Shown in pieces: positions 16,023 through 25,214 of a DNA stretch of 64,000 nucleotides. Origin of the DNA: DATKIY01 sp963726755 (GTDB lineage: Bacteria > Actinomycetota > Actinomycetes > JAHEKZ01); assembly GCA_963726755.1 (NCBI GenBank), contig CAVSDB010000001.1:744001-808000 (forward strand), in the 5' to 3' direction. The translations under genes were made by a program, and so were the position numbers. The notes beneath the pieces are model-generated. The model did no database searches and was not told where the DNA came from. It saw only the letters and a program-made list of their open reading frames with translations. Positions within the stretch are counted from its first letter, which is position 1, and each line of letters begins with the position of its first letter.

Positions 16023-17687
16023 TCACTTCGAACCGCGGAAGATTGCGATCGACGCGTGGAGATCTTCGGCCATCGAGTCGAGAAGTTGGATCTGTTCTAC
16101 GCGCTCGAGTTGTCCACTGGCTTGAGTTTCAGCAACGTCCGCGACTTGAGTCATGGCTGCAACCACCTGATGTGAGGCCGACGTCTGTTGGCGAGTCGCC
16201 AAACCAATTTGGTCCGCCGACGTCGTCGCCCGTGCGGCCAGACTGACGATCTGCTCCAGTGTCTCGGACACTTGATTCGCCATCTGCGCACCGCGACGAG
16301 CTGCCTTTGCTCCCTCCTCGGTTGCCACCACGGTAGCCCGAGTACCGGACATAATGCGCGCAACTATGCCTTGGATTTGGCCGGTCGACTCCTGCGCGCG
16401 TTCGGCAAGCAATCGCACTTCGGCAGCCACGACGGCGAAGCCGCGGCCGTGCTCACCGGCGCGAGCGGCTTCGATCGCTGCGTTGAGTGCGAGCAGATTG
16501 GTCTGGTCGGCAAGGTCATCGATCACGTTCAAGATGCGATCAATCTCGGTGCCGGACACGTCGAGTTCCAAAGCCTCGGCCGCAATGGACTCGACTCGGT
16601 CGACGATGCTCGACATTTGTTCGGACGTCTCGGCCACCACTTCCCGAGCCTTAGCCGCTGCCCCTGTGACGTCTGCGGCGGCATTGCCGACCGCTGCTGC
16701 GGTCTCAGCGATCTGTGCTGCGGTAGCGGCAAGCTCCTGCATGCTTGATGTCGTTTGTGCGATCGCTGCCGACTGCTGGGTATGGCTGGCGGCCGCGTTG
16801 CTCGCCGCCTCGTGAAGTGTCGAGGTGCTGGCGGTGAGCCCTTGCCCGGTTTCGACGACGCGGTCGACAACTCGTCGCAACGCAGTCAACGTTCGATCGA
16901 GTGAGCCCCAGAGTGTTCCGACGGCGCTGCCCTGCTCGTCTAGAGAGTCAGCGCCGACGATGGCTTCGCGTGCTCGTTGTTCGACGCCAATTGGTTGAAG
17001 ATCTCCGGAGGCAACTGCTTCCAGGGCCAGTGAAAGCTCATCGACTTGCTCTTGCAGATTCTTACGCCGCTTCTCGCTACTTTCGCTCAAGGCGCGGAGC
17101 GTGCGAGTCAGTGCGATGGCAAAGCCGGTAACAATGAGCAGAGCGAATACACCGTTGACTACGGTCGCAGTGTCCGAGCGATGCAGCGTGCCAGCCGTCG
17201 CCGATGTGACGGCGAATGATGCGCTGCACAAGACGCCGAATGTCGCAGCCCACGCGGACGGGAGTTGCACTGCGGCAAGGAGAATCAGCGGGAAGAAGTA
17301 CGCCCACACCGCGCTCATGTATCCGTCGAAGGCCCATGAGTCGTAGGTACCTACGACGAAGAAGACAGTGAGTTGCGCGACGTCCAGTGCAAGCCGGTGA
17401 GACACGATCCACGGCTGGCCGCGTCGGTGTTGTTGGAGCCGGAAAACCAGCCAGCAGGGCATCGCGATAATGCCACCGAGCGTGGCGATCATCATGCCGG
17501 CGTCTACCGGGCTGCCGCCGGTCACCACACTGACCCACAATGCAATGGGCCCGGCTACGGCCAGCGAAAACGCTAAGGCAGTCGCCAGGCGCATCGTGTG
17601 GTACTCAAAGGTCACCGAGCGGAGATCGGCGTGTTTGGGCTCGAACTGAATGCCCGAGGGGTGGGCGCAAAGAATCCGCCGGTCCAT
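16023..17687 (-). CDS. Methyl-accepting chemotaxis protein
   Basis: 554 residues. An N-terminal region to about residue 210 holds six membrane helices and no large extracellular domain. A linker and HAMP-like stretch follow, then a coiled-coil signalling domain with the invariant hairpin DQTNLLALNAAIEAARAG and HGRGFAVVAAEVRLLAERA. It senses a signal in or near the membrane and controls CheA; no che genes are in the window. A second possible start is the Met at residue 32 (MRLATALAF), and no clear SD decides between them. Confidence 0.92.
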   Translation of the reverse strand: MDRRILCAHPSGIQFEPKHADLRSVTFEYHTMRLATALAFSLAVAGPIALWVSVVTGGSPVDAGMMIATLGGIIAMPCWLVFRLQQHRRGQPWIVSHRLALDVAQLTVFFVVGTYDSWAFDGYMSAVWAYFFPLILLAAVQLPSAWAATFGVLCSASFAVTSATAGTLHRSDTATVVNGVFALLIVTGFAIALTRTLRALSESSEKRRKNLQEQVDELSLALEAVASGDLQPIGVEQRAREAIVGADSLDEQGSAVGTLWGSLDRTLTALRRVVDRVVETGQGLTASTSTLHEAASNAAASHTQQSAAIAQTTSSMQELAATAAQIAETAAAVGNAAADVTGAAAKAREVVAETSEQMSSIVDRVESIAAEALELDVSGTEIDRILNVIDDLADQTNLLALNAAIEAARAGEHGRGFAVVAAEVRLLAERAQESTGQIQGIVARIMSGTRATVVATEEGAKAARRGAQMANQVSETLEQIVSLAARATTSADQIGLATRQQTSASHQVVAAMTQVADVAETQASGQLERVEQIQLLDSMAEDLHASIAIFRGSK

Positions 17688-17792
17688 TAGCGTGCAGGCA
17701 TGCCACTCGTCGCCGGGATTGACTCATCGACACAGTGCGGTCAAGGTCGCCCTGGACGAGTCTGACCAAGTCGACAAGGAAGTGTTGCTGGC

Positions 17793-18989
17793 GTGAGTGA
17801 CCTCTCTGGTGTCACGCAGGATGAAGTTCGCCGGCACAATCTAGCTCGGCTGCTTCGCCTCCTGCACCGCCATGGCCCACACTCGCGCTCGCAGTTGGTG
17901 GCCATCACCGGGCTGAACCGAAGCACCGTCGGAGTGCTGGTTTCCGAACTTGTTGATGCAAGACTGGCGAGAGAGACCGAAGGCGTCGGACAGGGCGTGG
18001 GACGTCCGTCGCTGGTCGTCGAATTGATCCCGGACTCGGCTGTGGTCCTAGCGTTCGACGCGCGCGTCGATCGCTCTGTTGCAGCCATGGTCGGTCTTGG
18101 CGGCGTAGTGATGGAGCGACGTTCACGTTCTCATCGCCGTGACTCATATTCGGTTAGTGCTGCGACTAAGCAATTGGAACGATTGGCGCAATCGGTGTTG
18201 GAATCCGCGCCCCGGCGTGCCCGCTGGGTGGGAGCTGCGGTCGGCGTGCCCGGCGTCGTGCGACGTACCGACGGTCTGGTCCGCTTCGCTTCCAACCTGG
18301 GTTGGGTCGACGCTCCCTTTGGCGAGTCACTATCTGAGGCATTGTCGTTCCCGGTCACAGTCGGCAACGATGCCAATCTGGGTGTGCTGGCTGAGCACGT
18401 GCGCGGCGCCGCCGTCGGCGTGGACGACGTGCTCTATCTGTCCGGTGGGGTTGGTGTCGGTGGTGGGTTAATGATCGACGGCCGGTTGATGTCGGGTGCT
18501 GGCGGTTACGGCGGCGAGGTTGGCCACATGGTGGTCAATCCGAAGGGTCGGTTGTGTCGCTGCGGCTCACGCGGCTGTTGGGAGACCGAAATCGGGCGAG
18601 ACGCCGTACTCCGAGCTGCCGGCTACGAGCCAGAACGTTGGCCCCAGCTCGACGAGATGGAAGTCGTTCGCGACCCCGATCCACAGGTGCGTGCTGGTGT
18701 GCGACGGGTTGGGGTCTGGCTTGGTCTCGGTATCGCCAATCTGGTCAATCTGTTCAATCCCGAAGTCGTGATCTTGGGTGGTTTATTGCGCGAGATATAC
18801 CCCGTGGTGAGCGACGTCGTAGAGCAGCAATTGGACCGAGCGCTTCCAGCTTCCCGCGAGCAGGTTCGGGTGACCCTGCCCCAACTCGGCGGCGACTCGA
18901 CGCTGTTGGGTGCGGCAGAAAGTGCCTTCGCGGATTTGCTCGACGATCCGCTTGGAGTGCTGAGTCGCTCTAAGTGTGCCTCTGCATGA
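17793..18989 (+). CDS. ROK-family transcriptional regulator
   Basis: 398 residues from a GTG start. The N-terminal winged helix (VRRHNLARLLRLLHRHGPHS, LNRSTVGVLVSELV) is followed by a sugar-kinase-like ROK domain. GAAVGVPGVV and LSGGVGVGGGLMIDG are present, and the zinc motif CRCGSRGCWETEIG is intact. Usually these proteins sense sugars or sugar phosphates (NagC/XylR type). No sugar transport genes adjoin it, so its target is open; it precedes the carnitine-type cluster. Confidence 0.9.
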   Translation: MSDLSGVTQDEVRRHNLARLLRLLHRHGPHSRSQLVAITGLNRSTVGVLVSELVDARLARETEGVGQGVGRPSLVVELIPDSAVVLAFDARVDRSVAAMVGLGGVVMERRSRSHRRDSYSVSAATKQLERLAQSVLESAPRRARWVGAAVGVPGVVRRTDGLVRFASNLGWVDAPFGESLSEALSFPVTVGNDANLGVLAEHVRGAAVGVDDVLYLSGGVGVGGGLMIDGRLMSGAGGYGGEVGHMVVNPKGRLCRCGSRGCWETEIGRDAVLRAAGYEPERWPQLDEMEVVRDPDPQVRAGVRRVGVWLGLGIANLVNLFNPEVVILGGLLREIYPVVSDVVEQQLDRALPASREQVRVTLPQLGGDSTLLGAAESAFADLLDDPLGVLSRSKCASA

Positions 18990-19097
18990 CTTTGACGTGA
19001 CAGCGACAACCCCCTAGACAGACCCTCTACTAACGCGTCTTTCGACACCTCAGATCCGGGTGTACGGTGCAAATGAGAAGTCGGGAAGGAACACGAC

Positions 19098-19322
19098 ATG
19101 GCGCTCACGGACGAGGACCTAGACCGAATCGCTGAACGGGTTTGGAGTTACAAACTCGAAGCGAGTGACACCGATCCGCCAAAGTCGTATCGAGCGAGTT
19201 GGTTCCTCACGAGGATTCATGACTTGAGTCGAGCGTTGAAACCTGATCCGACGCCGAAGAAGGCCCCGACCAAGAAGGTCGCAGCGAGCAAGAAGAAGGC
19301 GACCACGCCGAAGCCGAAATAA
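19098..19322 (+). CDS. Small protein with a lysin-tail-like helical module and Lys-rich end
   Basis: 74 residues behind GGGAAGGAA. The first half (LTDEDLDRIAERVWSYKL) matches the C-terminal module LTDEEVDQIARAIWQYEL of the lysin-like protein at 57412-57972. The second half is a low-complexity Lys/Pro/Ala tail, resembling nucleic-acid-binding or wall-interacting tails. The module is of a kind found at the ends of actinobacteriophage proteins. Function unknown. Confidence 0.6.
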   Translation: MALTDEDLDRIAERVWSYKLEASDTDPPKSYRASWFLTRIHDLSRALKPDPTPKKAPTKKVAASKKKATTPKPK

Positions 19323-19357
19323 CCCCAGACCGTCGGCATCGCCGCCATGATGTTCGG

Positions 19358-20132
19358 GTGAGTGAATCTGCGAGAGTTGTCGTTACCGCCGGCGGCGCTG
19401 GTATCGGCGCCGCGATTGCATCCCGCTTCGCCTCTGACGGAGCCCGCGTCCACGTCTGCGATATGGACGCGGCTGCGCTAGAGCGTCTCGGGGATCAGCA
19501 CTCGTCGGTGGGTCGAACGAAGGTTGACGTTGCGAACCCAGGTGAAGTATCGCAGTGGCTCGACACCGTCGTCGGCGAGTGGGGCGGTATAGATGTCCTG
19601 GTTAACAACGCAGGTATCGCCGGACCCACCGCGAACGTCGAAGACATTGACTATGACCGAGTGGCGACGTTGCCTCGAGGTCGGCCTGGACAGTCAGTTC
19701 CTCACCTGTCGGCAAGTCGCACCGGTGATGAAGTCACAGGGGTCGGGGTCGATCGTCAACATCTCGTCGGTAGCAGGTCAGGTGGGTTACGGACAGCGTT
19801 CCCCCTACGCAGCGGCAAAGTGGGCGGTCATCGGATTCACAAAGTCACTGGCGATCGAATTGGGACCGTATGGAGTCAGGGCGAACGCAGTCTGTCCTGG
19901 ATCGGTGTCAGGGGATCGGATGGACCGGGTGATCGCTGCGCAAGCTGCCTCGACTGGAGCGAGTGTCGAGCAACTGGTCAGTGAGTACACGCAGGTGCAG
20001 TCAATCGGACGGTTTGTGCGGCCCGACGAGATCGCCAGCATGGTCAGTTTCCTCGCGTCGCCTGAGGCGGCCATGGTGTCTGGCCAAGCGATCGCAGTTG
20101 ACGGTCACACCGAGACGTACCATCTGACCTGA
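19358..20132 (+). CDS. Short-chain dehydrogenase/reductase (frameshifted)
   Basis: About 257 residues from a GTG start. The NAD(P) motif is VTAGGAGIGAAIA, NNAGIAGP is present, and the catalytic Ser and Tyr-x-x-x-Lys lie in NISSVAGQ and SPYAAAKWAV. Frame changes near 19654 between VEDIDYD and EWRRCLEVGLDSQFL. The C-terminus (VSFLASPEAAMVSGQAIAVDG) is complete. It may take part in the neighbouring catabolic cluster, but no specific substrate can be read from the sequence. Confidence 0.85.
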
Positions 20133-20160
20133 GGCTCTGGCCGGTCGACGAACGCTTCGG

Positions 20161-20941
20161 TCAGCGTCCCTGCCAGACCGGACTGCGTCCCTCTGCGAAG
20201 GCGAGCGGACCCTCAAGTGCATCTTCCGACGTCAGCATGGCGGCGTACACGGTCAACTCACCTGAGCGCAGTCGCGCGAAGCCATCCGAGATGGCTAAGA
20301 CCTTCAGTTTCGCGAACCACCTCAAGCACGGTGGCGATCGCGAGTGGCGCTGCCTCAGCGATCGAGGCAGCAAGTTCGAGCGACGAACTCATCAGGTCTG
20401 CTGCAGGGACGACGCGGTTCACCAGACCCCAACGCTCTGCCTCGACTGCGGGCACGCGGCGTCCGGTCAGCAGCCACTCAAGCGCGACGGCCCGGGGGAC
20501 CCGGGCCGGGACGCGCAGCAGGCCACCTGAGTCGGCAACGATCCCAAGGTGCACCTCGGGTAGCCCGAACTCGGCATTGTCACTAGCGACGACGAGATCG
20601 GCACCTAGCGCAAGTTCGAAGCCGCCGCCAAGCGCCAGTCCGTTGACGGCTGCGATCACCGGCTTACCGATGTCGAAGAATTCAGTGAGCCCCGCAAACC
20701 CTCCGGGTCCGTGGTCGGCATCGACTGCTTCGCCCTCGGCTGCGGCCTTCAGGTCCCAGCCTGCGCAGAAGAAGCGTGGTCCGGCACCGGTGATGACTCC
20801 AACGCGGAGTGCCGGGTCGTCCTGCAACTGCTTGAAGGCGGCGTACAACTCAAGACTGGTGGCGACGTTGACGGCGTTTGCCTTGGGGTTGTCGAGCGTG
20901 ATGACCAGGGTCGTACCGGTGACCTCGGTGTGAACGGTCAT
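20161..20941 (-). CDS. caiD: CaiD-like carnitinyl-CoA dehydratase (frameshifted near C-terminus)
   Basis: A crotonase-fold enzyme of about 259 residues, close to the 261 of E. coli CaiD. Characteristic stretches are FCAGWDLKAAAEGEAVDADH, GPGGFAGLTEFFDIGKPVIA, LALGGGFELALGADLVVA and the C-terminal SEDALEGPLAFAEGRSPVW. It interconverts crotonobetainyl-CoA and L-carnitinyl-CoA in the family. The frame shifts near 20300, after VVRETEGL. It overlaps the acyl-CoA dehydrogenase stop by four bases and is co-transcribed with it. Confidence 0.87.
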
Positions 20942-22107
20942 CGTGCCTTCGCCTCGAGGGGACGAAGCAGTCCGCGCGAAATGATGTGACGTTGAATTTC
21001 GCTGGTGCCATCCCAGATGCGCTCGACTCTCGCGTCACGCCACCATCGTTCGATCTGGTGTTCGCGAACCAAACCCATGCCGCCGAACACCTGGACCGCG
21101 CGGTCGGTAACACGACCAAGTGTCTCGGTCGCGGTCAGCTTGGCCATCGCGACGTCGAGATCGGTGAGTGTTCCTGCGTCGGCGCGTGCAGCCGCCTGCA
21201 GTGTGAGCAGTTGTGCGGCTTCGATTTCGACCGCTGAGTCAGCGAGCTGGAAGCTCACGCCTTGGAAGCGTCCGATCGGCTGACCGAACTGTTCGCGAGT
21301 GACAGCCCACTCAAGCGCGGCGTCGAGCACGCGTTGCGCGCGTCCGACGGAGTTGGCGGCCACCGCCAGGCGCGTGGCACCGAGCCATTGGCCCATGACG
21401 TCGAAGCCGTGTCCTTCTTCGCCTAGGAGGGCAGAACCTGGCAGACGGACGTCCTCGAAGTGGATCTCGCAGTGGTGATACCCGCGGTGCGAGACGCTCG
21501 GGGATCCCTTACGAACCGTCAGTCCTGGCAGGTCGGAGTCCACCAGGAAACACGAAATCAATTTGCGCGGTCCACGCGAAGTCTCTTCATCGCCGGTGGC
21601 GGCGAACAAGATGATGAAGTCGGAGATGTCAGCGTGACTGATGAAATGCTTGGTGCCGTTGACGATCCAGTCGTCACCGTCTGCCTTAGCGCGGGTTGTC
21701 ATTCCGCGCACGTCTGAGCCGGCGCCCGGTTCGGTGATCGCTAAGCACTCTTGCTTTTCGCCACGAACAGTTGGCAGCAGGTACTGGTCGACTTGGTCGC
21801 CGGTGCAGCCCATCAGGATTCGGCTGGGTCGGGCGACGAAGTGGTGGAGCGCGAACGAGGTCCGTCCGAGTTCGCGTTCGACAAGTGCTAGCGAGATGGC
21901 ATCGAGCCCGCCGCCACCCACATCTTCAGGCATGTTGGCGGCGTAGATGCCGGCGTCGAGGGCCTTGCGTCGGATCGCGGTTGCTAGTTCGGCGGGGACC
22001 TCGTCCAGTCGCTCGACCTCGTCCTCGTGCGGTACGAGTTCTCGGTCGACGAAGTGGCGGACCGTCTCGACGATCGCGCGCTGCTCGTCGTTGAGGGTGA
22101 AGTCCAT
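20938..22107 (-). CDS. Acyl-CoA dehydrogenase (candidate gamma-butyrobetainyl-CoA/crotonobetainyl-CoA enzyme)
   Basis: 389 residues, intact, with FAD-binding signatures CLAITEPGAGSDVRGM and the C-terminal QVFGGMGLVREHQIERWWRD. The catalytic-base position near the C-terminus reads IWDGTSEIQ, with Asp where many family members have Glu. Because it overlaps the caiD-like gene, the likely substrate is a betainyl C4-CoA: dehydrogenation of gamma-butyrobetainyl-CoA or the reverse. This is inferred from context, not from specific residues. Confidence 0.87.
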   Translation of the reverse strand: MDFTLNDEQRAIVETVRHFVDRELVPHEDEVERLDEVPAELATAIRRKALDAGIYAANMPEDVGGGGLDAISLALVERELGRTSFALHHFVARPSRILMGCTGDQVDQYLLPTVRGEKQECLAITEPGAGSDVRGMTTRAKADGDDWIVNGTKHFISHADISDFIILFAATGDEETSRGPRKLISCFLVDSDLPGLTVRKGSPSVSHRGYHHCEIHFEDVRLPGSALLGEEGHGFDVMGQWLGATRLAVAANSVGRAQRVLDAALEWAVTREQFGQPIGRFQGVSFQLADSAVEIEAAQLLTLQAAARADAGTLTDLDVAMAKLTATETLGRVTDRAVQVFGGMGLVREHQIERWWRDARVERIWDGTSEIQRHIISRGLLRPLEAKAR

Positions 22108-22146
22108 GGGGCCCCTTCGATGTGGTGTTAGGTCAGTCTGGTGGAT

Positions 22147-22730
22147 TTACTTGGATTCTCTCAGCGCCGTGGCAATCCCATCACGTGGCCCACGTAGTCC
22201 GGGCACGGGGAGGGTCGTGTGCGCCTGCTCGATGGCCTTGAGGCGCGAGTACAGGTGATCGGGTAGGGGAGCAACCTTGCCAGCCTGCATGTCGACATGA
22301 AGCAGCATCTGTTCGGCGGTCGCGATCGCGTCGCCGCTCGGTGAGGATGATTTCGTGAACTAGGTGAACGCGCTTGGCATCAACACCCAGCACCTGAAGG
22401 GTGAAACTGAGATGGTCTCCCTCGTCTGCTTCGCGTAGGTGGTGCAGATGCGTTTCGGCGGTGTACAAGCGAACCGCCGGAGGCCCGGTACGCCTCGTCG
22501 ATCCCGAAGTATCTGAAGAATGCATCTGCGTTGTCACCCACCACGAGCAAGTAACTCGACTCGCTCATGTGTCCGTTGTAGTCGCACCACGCCTGGATGA
22601 CGGTCGCGTCGTGGAGGCGCAGCGGCGCGTCGATGGGCGCGGTGTCGTCCCACCCGGCGAACGCGACACCTTCGCGCGGGGTTGTTACGCGCGTTGGCGC
22701 AGCATCTGAGGTCGAGGGTCGCTCGGTCAT
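22147..22730 (-). CDS. Hot-dog acyl-CoA thioesterase A (frameshifted)
   Basis: About 194 residues. The catalytic region VIQAWCDYNGHMSESSYLLV is typical of 4-hydroxybenzoyl-CoA-thioesterase-like proteins. Frame breaks occur near 22475 (AYRAS to LYTAETHLHHLREADE) and near 22330 (HEIIL to the LLHVDMQAGKVAPLP frame). The end is ALRESK. It lies 40 bp upstream of the acyl-CoA dehydrogenase in the same direction. Likely role: hydrolysis of carnitinyl-CoA or betainyl-CoA (compare Pseudomonas CdhB). Confidence 0.75.
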
Positions 22731-22759
22731 TCACATCCTCCACGTGACACGATTCTCCC

Positions 22760-23213
22760 GTGACTATTCCAGCCAATGCCCGCTTCACGCAGTTTTCCTG
22801 CCAAGTTCCCGACTCGGCTATTGACTACAACGGGCACCTCAATGACGCGGCCTACGCGCAGGTTCTTACCGACGCCAATGAGGAGTTCCTTGATGCCTTG
22901 GGGTTGAGTGCGTCGTACCGCGAGGCAACTGGGTGCAGCATGTACACCGTTGAAATCACCATCAAGTTCCTGCGCGAAGTTAGTCGCGGCGAGACGTTGC
23001 GTGCATCGTCTCAACTGCACTCGCACGACACCAAACGAGTTCGGCTTCACACGTCGCTGCTCGCCGACGATGGCGCAGAGGTTGCTACCGGGCGACTCGC
23101 TGTACTTGCACGTCGACACCGTGGCCGGGAAGGTCTGTGGCTTCCCCGACGATCGAGCTTCGGTGCTCGCTGACGTGCAACAGGCTCATGACGCGGTATC
23201 ACCCGACCGCTGA
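22760..23213 (+). CDS. Hot-dog acyl-CoA thioesterase B (frameshifted near C-terminus)
   Basis: About 150 residues from a GTG start. The catalytic DSAIDYNGHLNDAAYAQVLT is intact, and MYTVEITIKFLREVSRGETL is typical. After AEVATG the frame shifts (near 23093) to DSLYLHVDTVAGKVCGFPDD. It diverges from thioesterase A with 29 bp between starts. It converges on the carnitine dehydrogenase with a 28-bp overlap. The segment (Y/L)LHVD...AGKV is shared with thioesterase A, so the two are paralogues. One may act on betainyl-CoA and the other on carnitinyl-CoA. Confidence 0.8.
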
Positions 23214-24193
23214 CGAAGCTGCGCCTCGTAACTGTTGAGGACCGCCCCGGCCGCGAAGTCACGACCTTGAAGTCCCTGCAGCACCCCGACGAGGCAGTCA
23301 TCACGCAGTCGCTCAAGTTCTCGGACGTCCGCGCCAGCGGCTTGTGCATCAGACTGCGCTTCGATTCGGTCGAGTAACTCGTCGGTGAGTTCGGGTACGT
23401 CGGTCAACTTGCTCCAGGGCCACTGCAAAGCTGGACCGAACTGCTCCATGAAGTGACGCATGCCACCCTCGCCACCAGCGATGCGGTAGGTGAGCATGGT
23501 GCCCATCGACGCCCAGCGCAGTCCGGCACCGAATCGGATCGCGTCGTCGACCTGCTCGACCGTGGCGACCCCGTCAGCCACTAGCCATAGGGCTTCGCGC
23601 CAGAGCGCCTCGAGCAGCCGGTCGGCGACGAATCCGTCGATCTCATGCTGCAACACCAGCGGACGCATGCCGAGGTGTTGGTAGACGTCTGCCGCCCTGG
23701 TCACTGCAGCAGGATCGGTCTGCTTGCCTGGGCAAACCTCGACGAGGGGCAACAGGTACACCGGATTGAACGGGTGTCCGACGACGAGGCGTTCCGGATG
23801 CGTCATGTCGGTCTGCAGCAACGTCGGAAGAATCCCGGACGTCGAACTGCCGAAGACCACGTCTGCAGGTGCCGCTTTGCTGGCGCTCGCGAGCAGCGAG
23901 CGCTTGATCTGCTCGTTCTCTGGCGCACTTTCTTGGACGAATTGCGCACCAGACGCCGCGTCCTCGGGCGTTGGAACGAGCGTGACTCGTCCCTCGGCCG
24001 GCATCGGCGCATCAGTAAGCGAAGACCAGGCGCGACGTGCGTTGGCCAGCATTTCGTCGACCTTGCGCATCGCCTGCGGGTCGGGGTCGAACAACTGCAC
24101 GTCGACGCCGTTGAGCGCAAAACGGGCCGCCCAGCCACCACCGATGACGCCACCGCCGAGGAGTCCGACGGTGGTGAGGTCAACAGCGGTCAT
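23186..24193 (-). CDS. cdhA: L-carnitine dehydrogenase
   Basis: 335 residues. The NAD-binding motif is VGLLGGGVIGGGWAARFALN. Family stretches are DPDPQAMRKVDEMLANARRA, SSTSGILPT, GHPFNPVYLLPLVEVCPG and GFVADRLLEALWREAL. This 3-hydroxyacyl-CoA-dehydrogenase-like group oxidises free L-carnitine to 3-dehydrocarnitine. It overlaps the BKACE gene as ATGA, so the product of this enzyme goes directly to the cleavage enzyme, as in cdhA-cdhC gene pairs of Pseudomonas and rhizobia. Confidence 0.9.
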   Translation of the reverse strand: MTAVDLTTVGLLGGGVIGGGWAARFALNGVDVQLFDPDPQAMRKVDEMLANARRAWSSLTDAPMPAEGRVTLVPTPEDAASGAQFVQESAPENEQIKRSLLASASKAAPADVVFGSSTSGILPTLLQTDMTHPERLVVGHPFNPVYLLPLVEVCPGKQTDPAAVTRAADVYQHLGMRPLVLQHEIDGFVADRLLEALWREALWLVADGVATVEQVDDAIRFGAGLRWASMGTMLTYRIAGGEGGMRHFMEQFGPALQWPWSKLTDVPELTDELLDRIEAQSDAQAAGADVRELERLRDDCLVGVLQGLQGRDFAAGAVLNSYEAQLRQRSGDTAS

Positions 24194-25094
24194 GCTTGCT
24201 TGACCAGGCCGAGGGTGTCGCGTACCTCAGCAGCGGTCATGACACGCACGTTGATGGAGTCCATCATCGACTTGGCCTTGGCGACGAGTTGACCGTTGGT
24301 GGCAAGGACGCCCTTCGACAGGTAGAGGTTGTCCTCGAGCCCAACGCGCACGTTGCCGCCGGAGAGCACGGCCAGTCGCTGCGTAGGGGAGTTGGAAGCG
24401 TCCGATCGAGAAGGCAGAGAAGTTCGATCCGGCAGGCAGGTTGTTGACCATCGCCTGCAGCGTGATCGGGTCGTTCGGCGCGCCGTAGGGGATACCCATG
24501 CACAGCTGGATCAGGGCTGGGTTGTCGATCAGGCCGTCGCGCACGAGTTCGTTCAGCAAGACGAGGTCGCCGGTGTCGAAGACCTCGACCTCGGGCTTGA
24601 CGCCGAGGTCCTTGATGCCCTTGGCCATCGCGCGAACCATGTCTGGGCGTGTTGACCATGATGTAGTCGCCACCGGCGGCGAAGTTCATCGTTCCGGCGT
24701 CGAGCGAGCAGATTTCCGGACGCAATTCCGCGACGTGCTCAAGCCGCTCGGTCACTGACGCCATGTCGGTGCCAGCCTCGTTCGGCGGCAGCGGCTTGTC
24801 GGCGCCGCCGAGTACCAAGTCGCCACCCATGCCTGTGGTCAGGTTGATGACGACGTCGGTGCCCGAGTCACGGATTCGCTCGACGACCTGCGCGTAGAGC
24901 TTGGGGTCGCGGGCGCCCTTGCCGGTGTCTGGGTTGCGGACGTGAATGTGCACGACCGCTGCGCCGGCGGCAGCGGCTTCAAGCGCGGATTCGGCGATCT
25001 GGTCCGGCGTGACCGGAACCTTGTCGCTGACTCCCGTGGAGTCGCCGGAGCCGGTGACGGCGCAGGTGATGAATGCGGCGGACTTAACGGGAGC
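24190..25094 (-). CDS. cdhC: BKACE-family 3-dehydrocarnitine cleavage enzyme (frameshifted)
   Basis: A DUF849/BKACE protein of about 300 residues: dehydrocarnitine plus acetyl-CoA gives betainyl-CoA and acetoacetate. It shows KSAAFITCAVTGSGDSTG, the zinc-binding VVHIHVRNPDTGKGARDP and SLDAGTMNFAAGGDYIMVN. Frame breaks lie near 24650 and at a G4 run (24386-24389), after which it ends with NLYLSKGVLATNGQLVAKA and LGLVKQA. The start is uncertain because no in-frame ATG or GTG precedes KSAAF; an extra indel or rare start is likely. GGAGG lies about 10 bp upstream. Confidence 0.82.
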
Positions 25095-25110
25095 ACAGCG
25101 AACCTCCAGG

Positions 25111-25199
25111 TTGCACGACGATATTGCACTACAAATTGCAGAATATGAACGTCTATCTACTATGGTGCGTTGACGCTAGAAGTATTACAGGTGACCTGT
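25111..25199. promoter_or_regulatory. Divergent control region of the carnitine cluster and its IclR regulator
   Basis: Three TTGCA direct repeats start at 25111, 25124 and 25136 (12-13 bp apart). A 13-bp palindrome, ACAGGTGACCTGT, at 25187-25199 ends three bases before the AAGGAG site of the IclR gene. The palindrome is placed for autorepression; the TTGCA repeats are placed for control of the catabolic operon. Binding is inferred only from position. Confidence 0.5.
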
Positions 25200-25214
25200 C
25201 AAGGAGTTGAGCCG

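Noticed and set aside
20161..20941. General enoyl-CoA hydratase of beta-oxidation
   Set aside because: The GWDLKAAAEGE and SEDALEGPLAFAEGR stretches are specific to the CaiD group, and the neighbours fit carnitine use.
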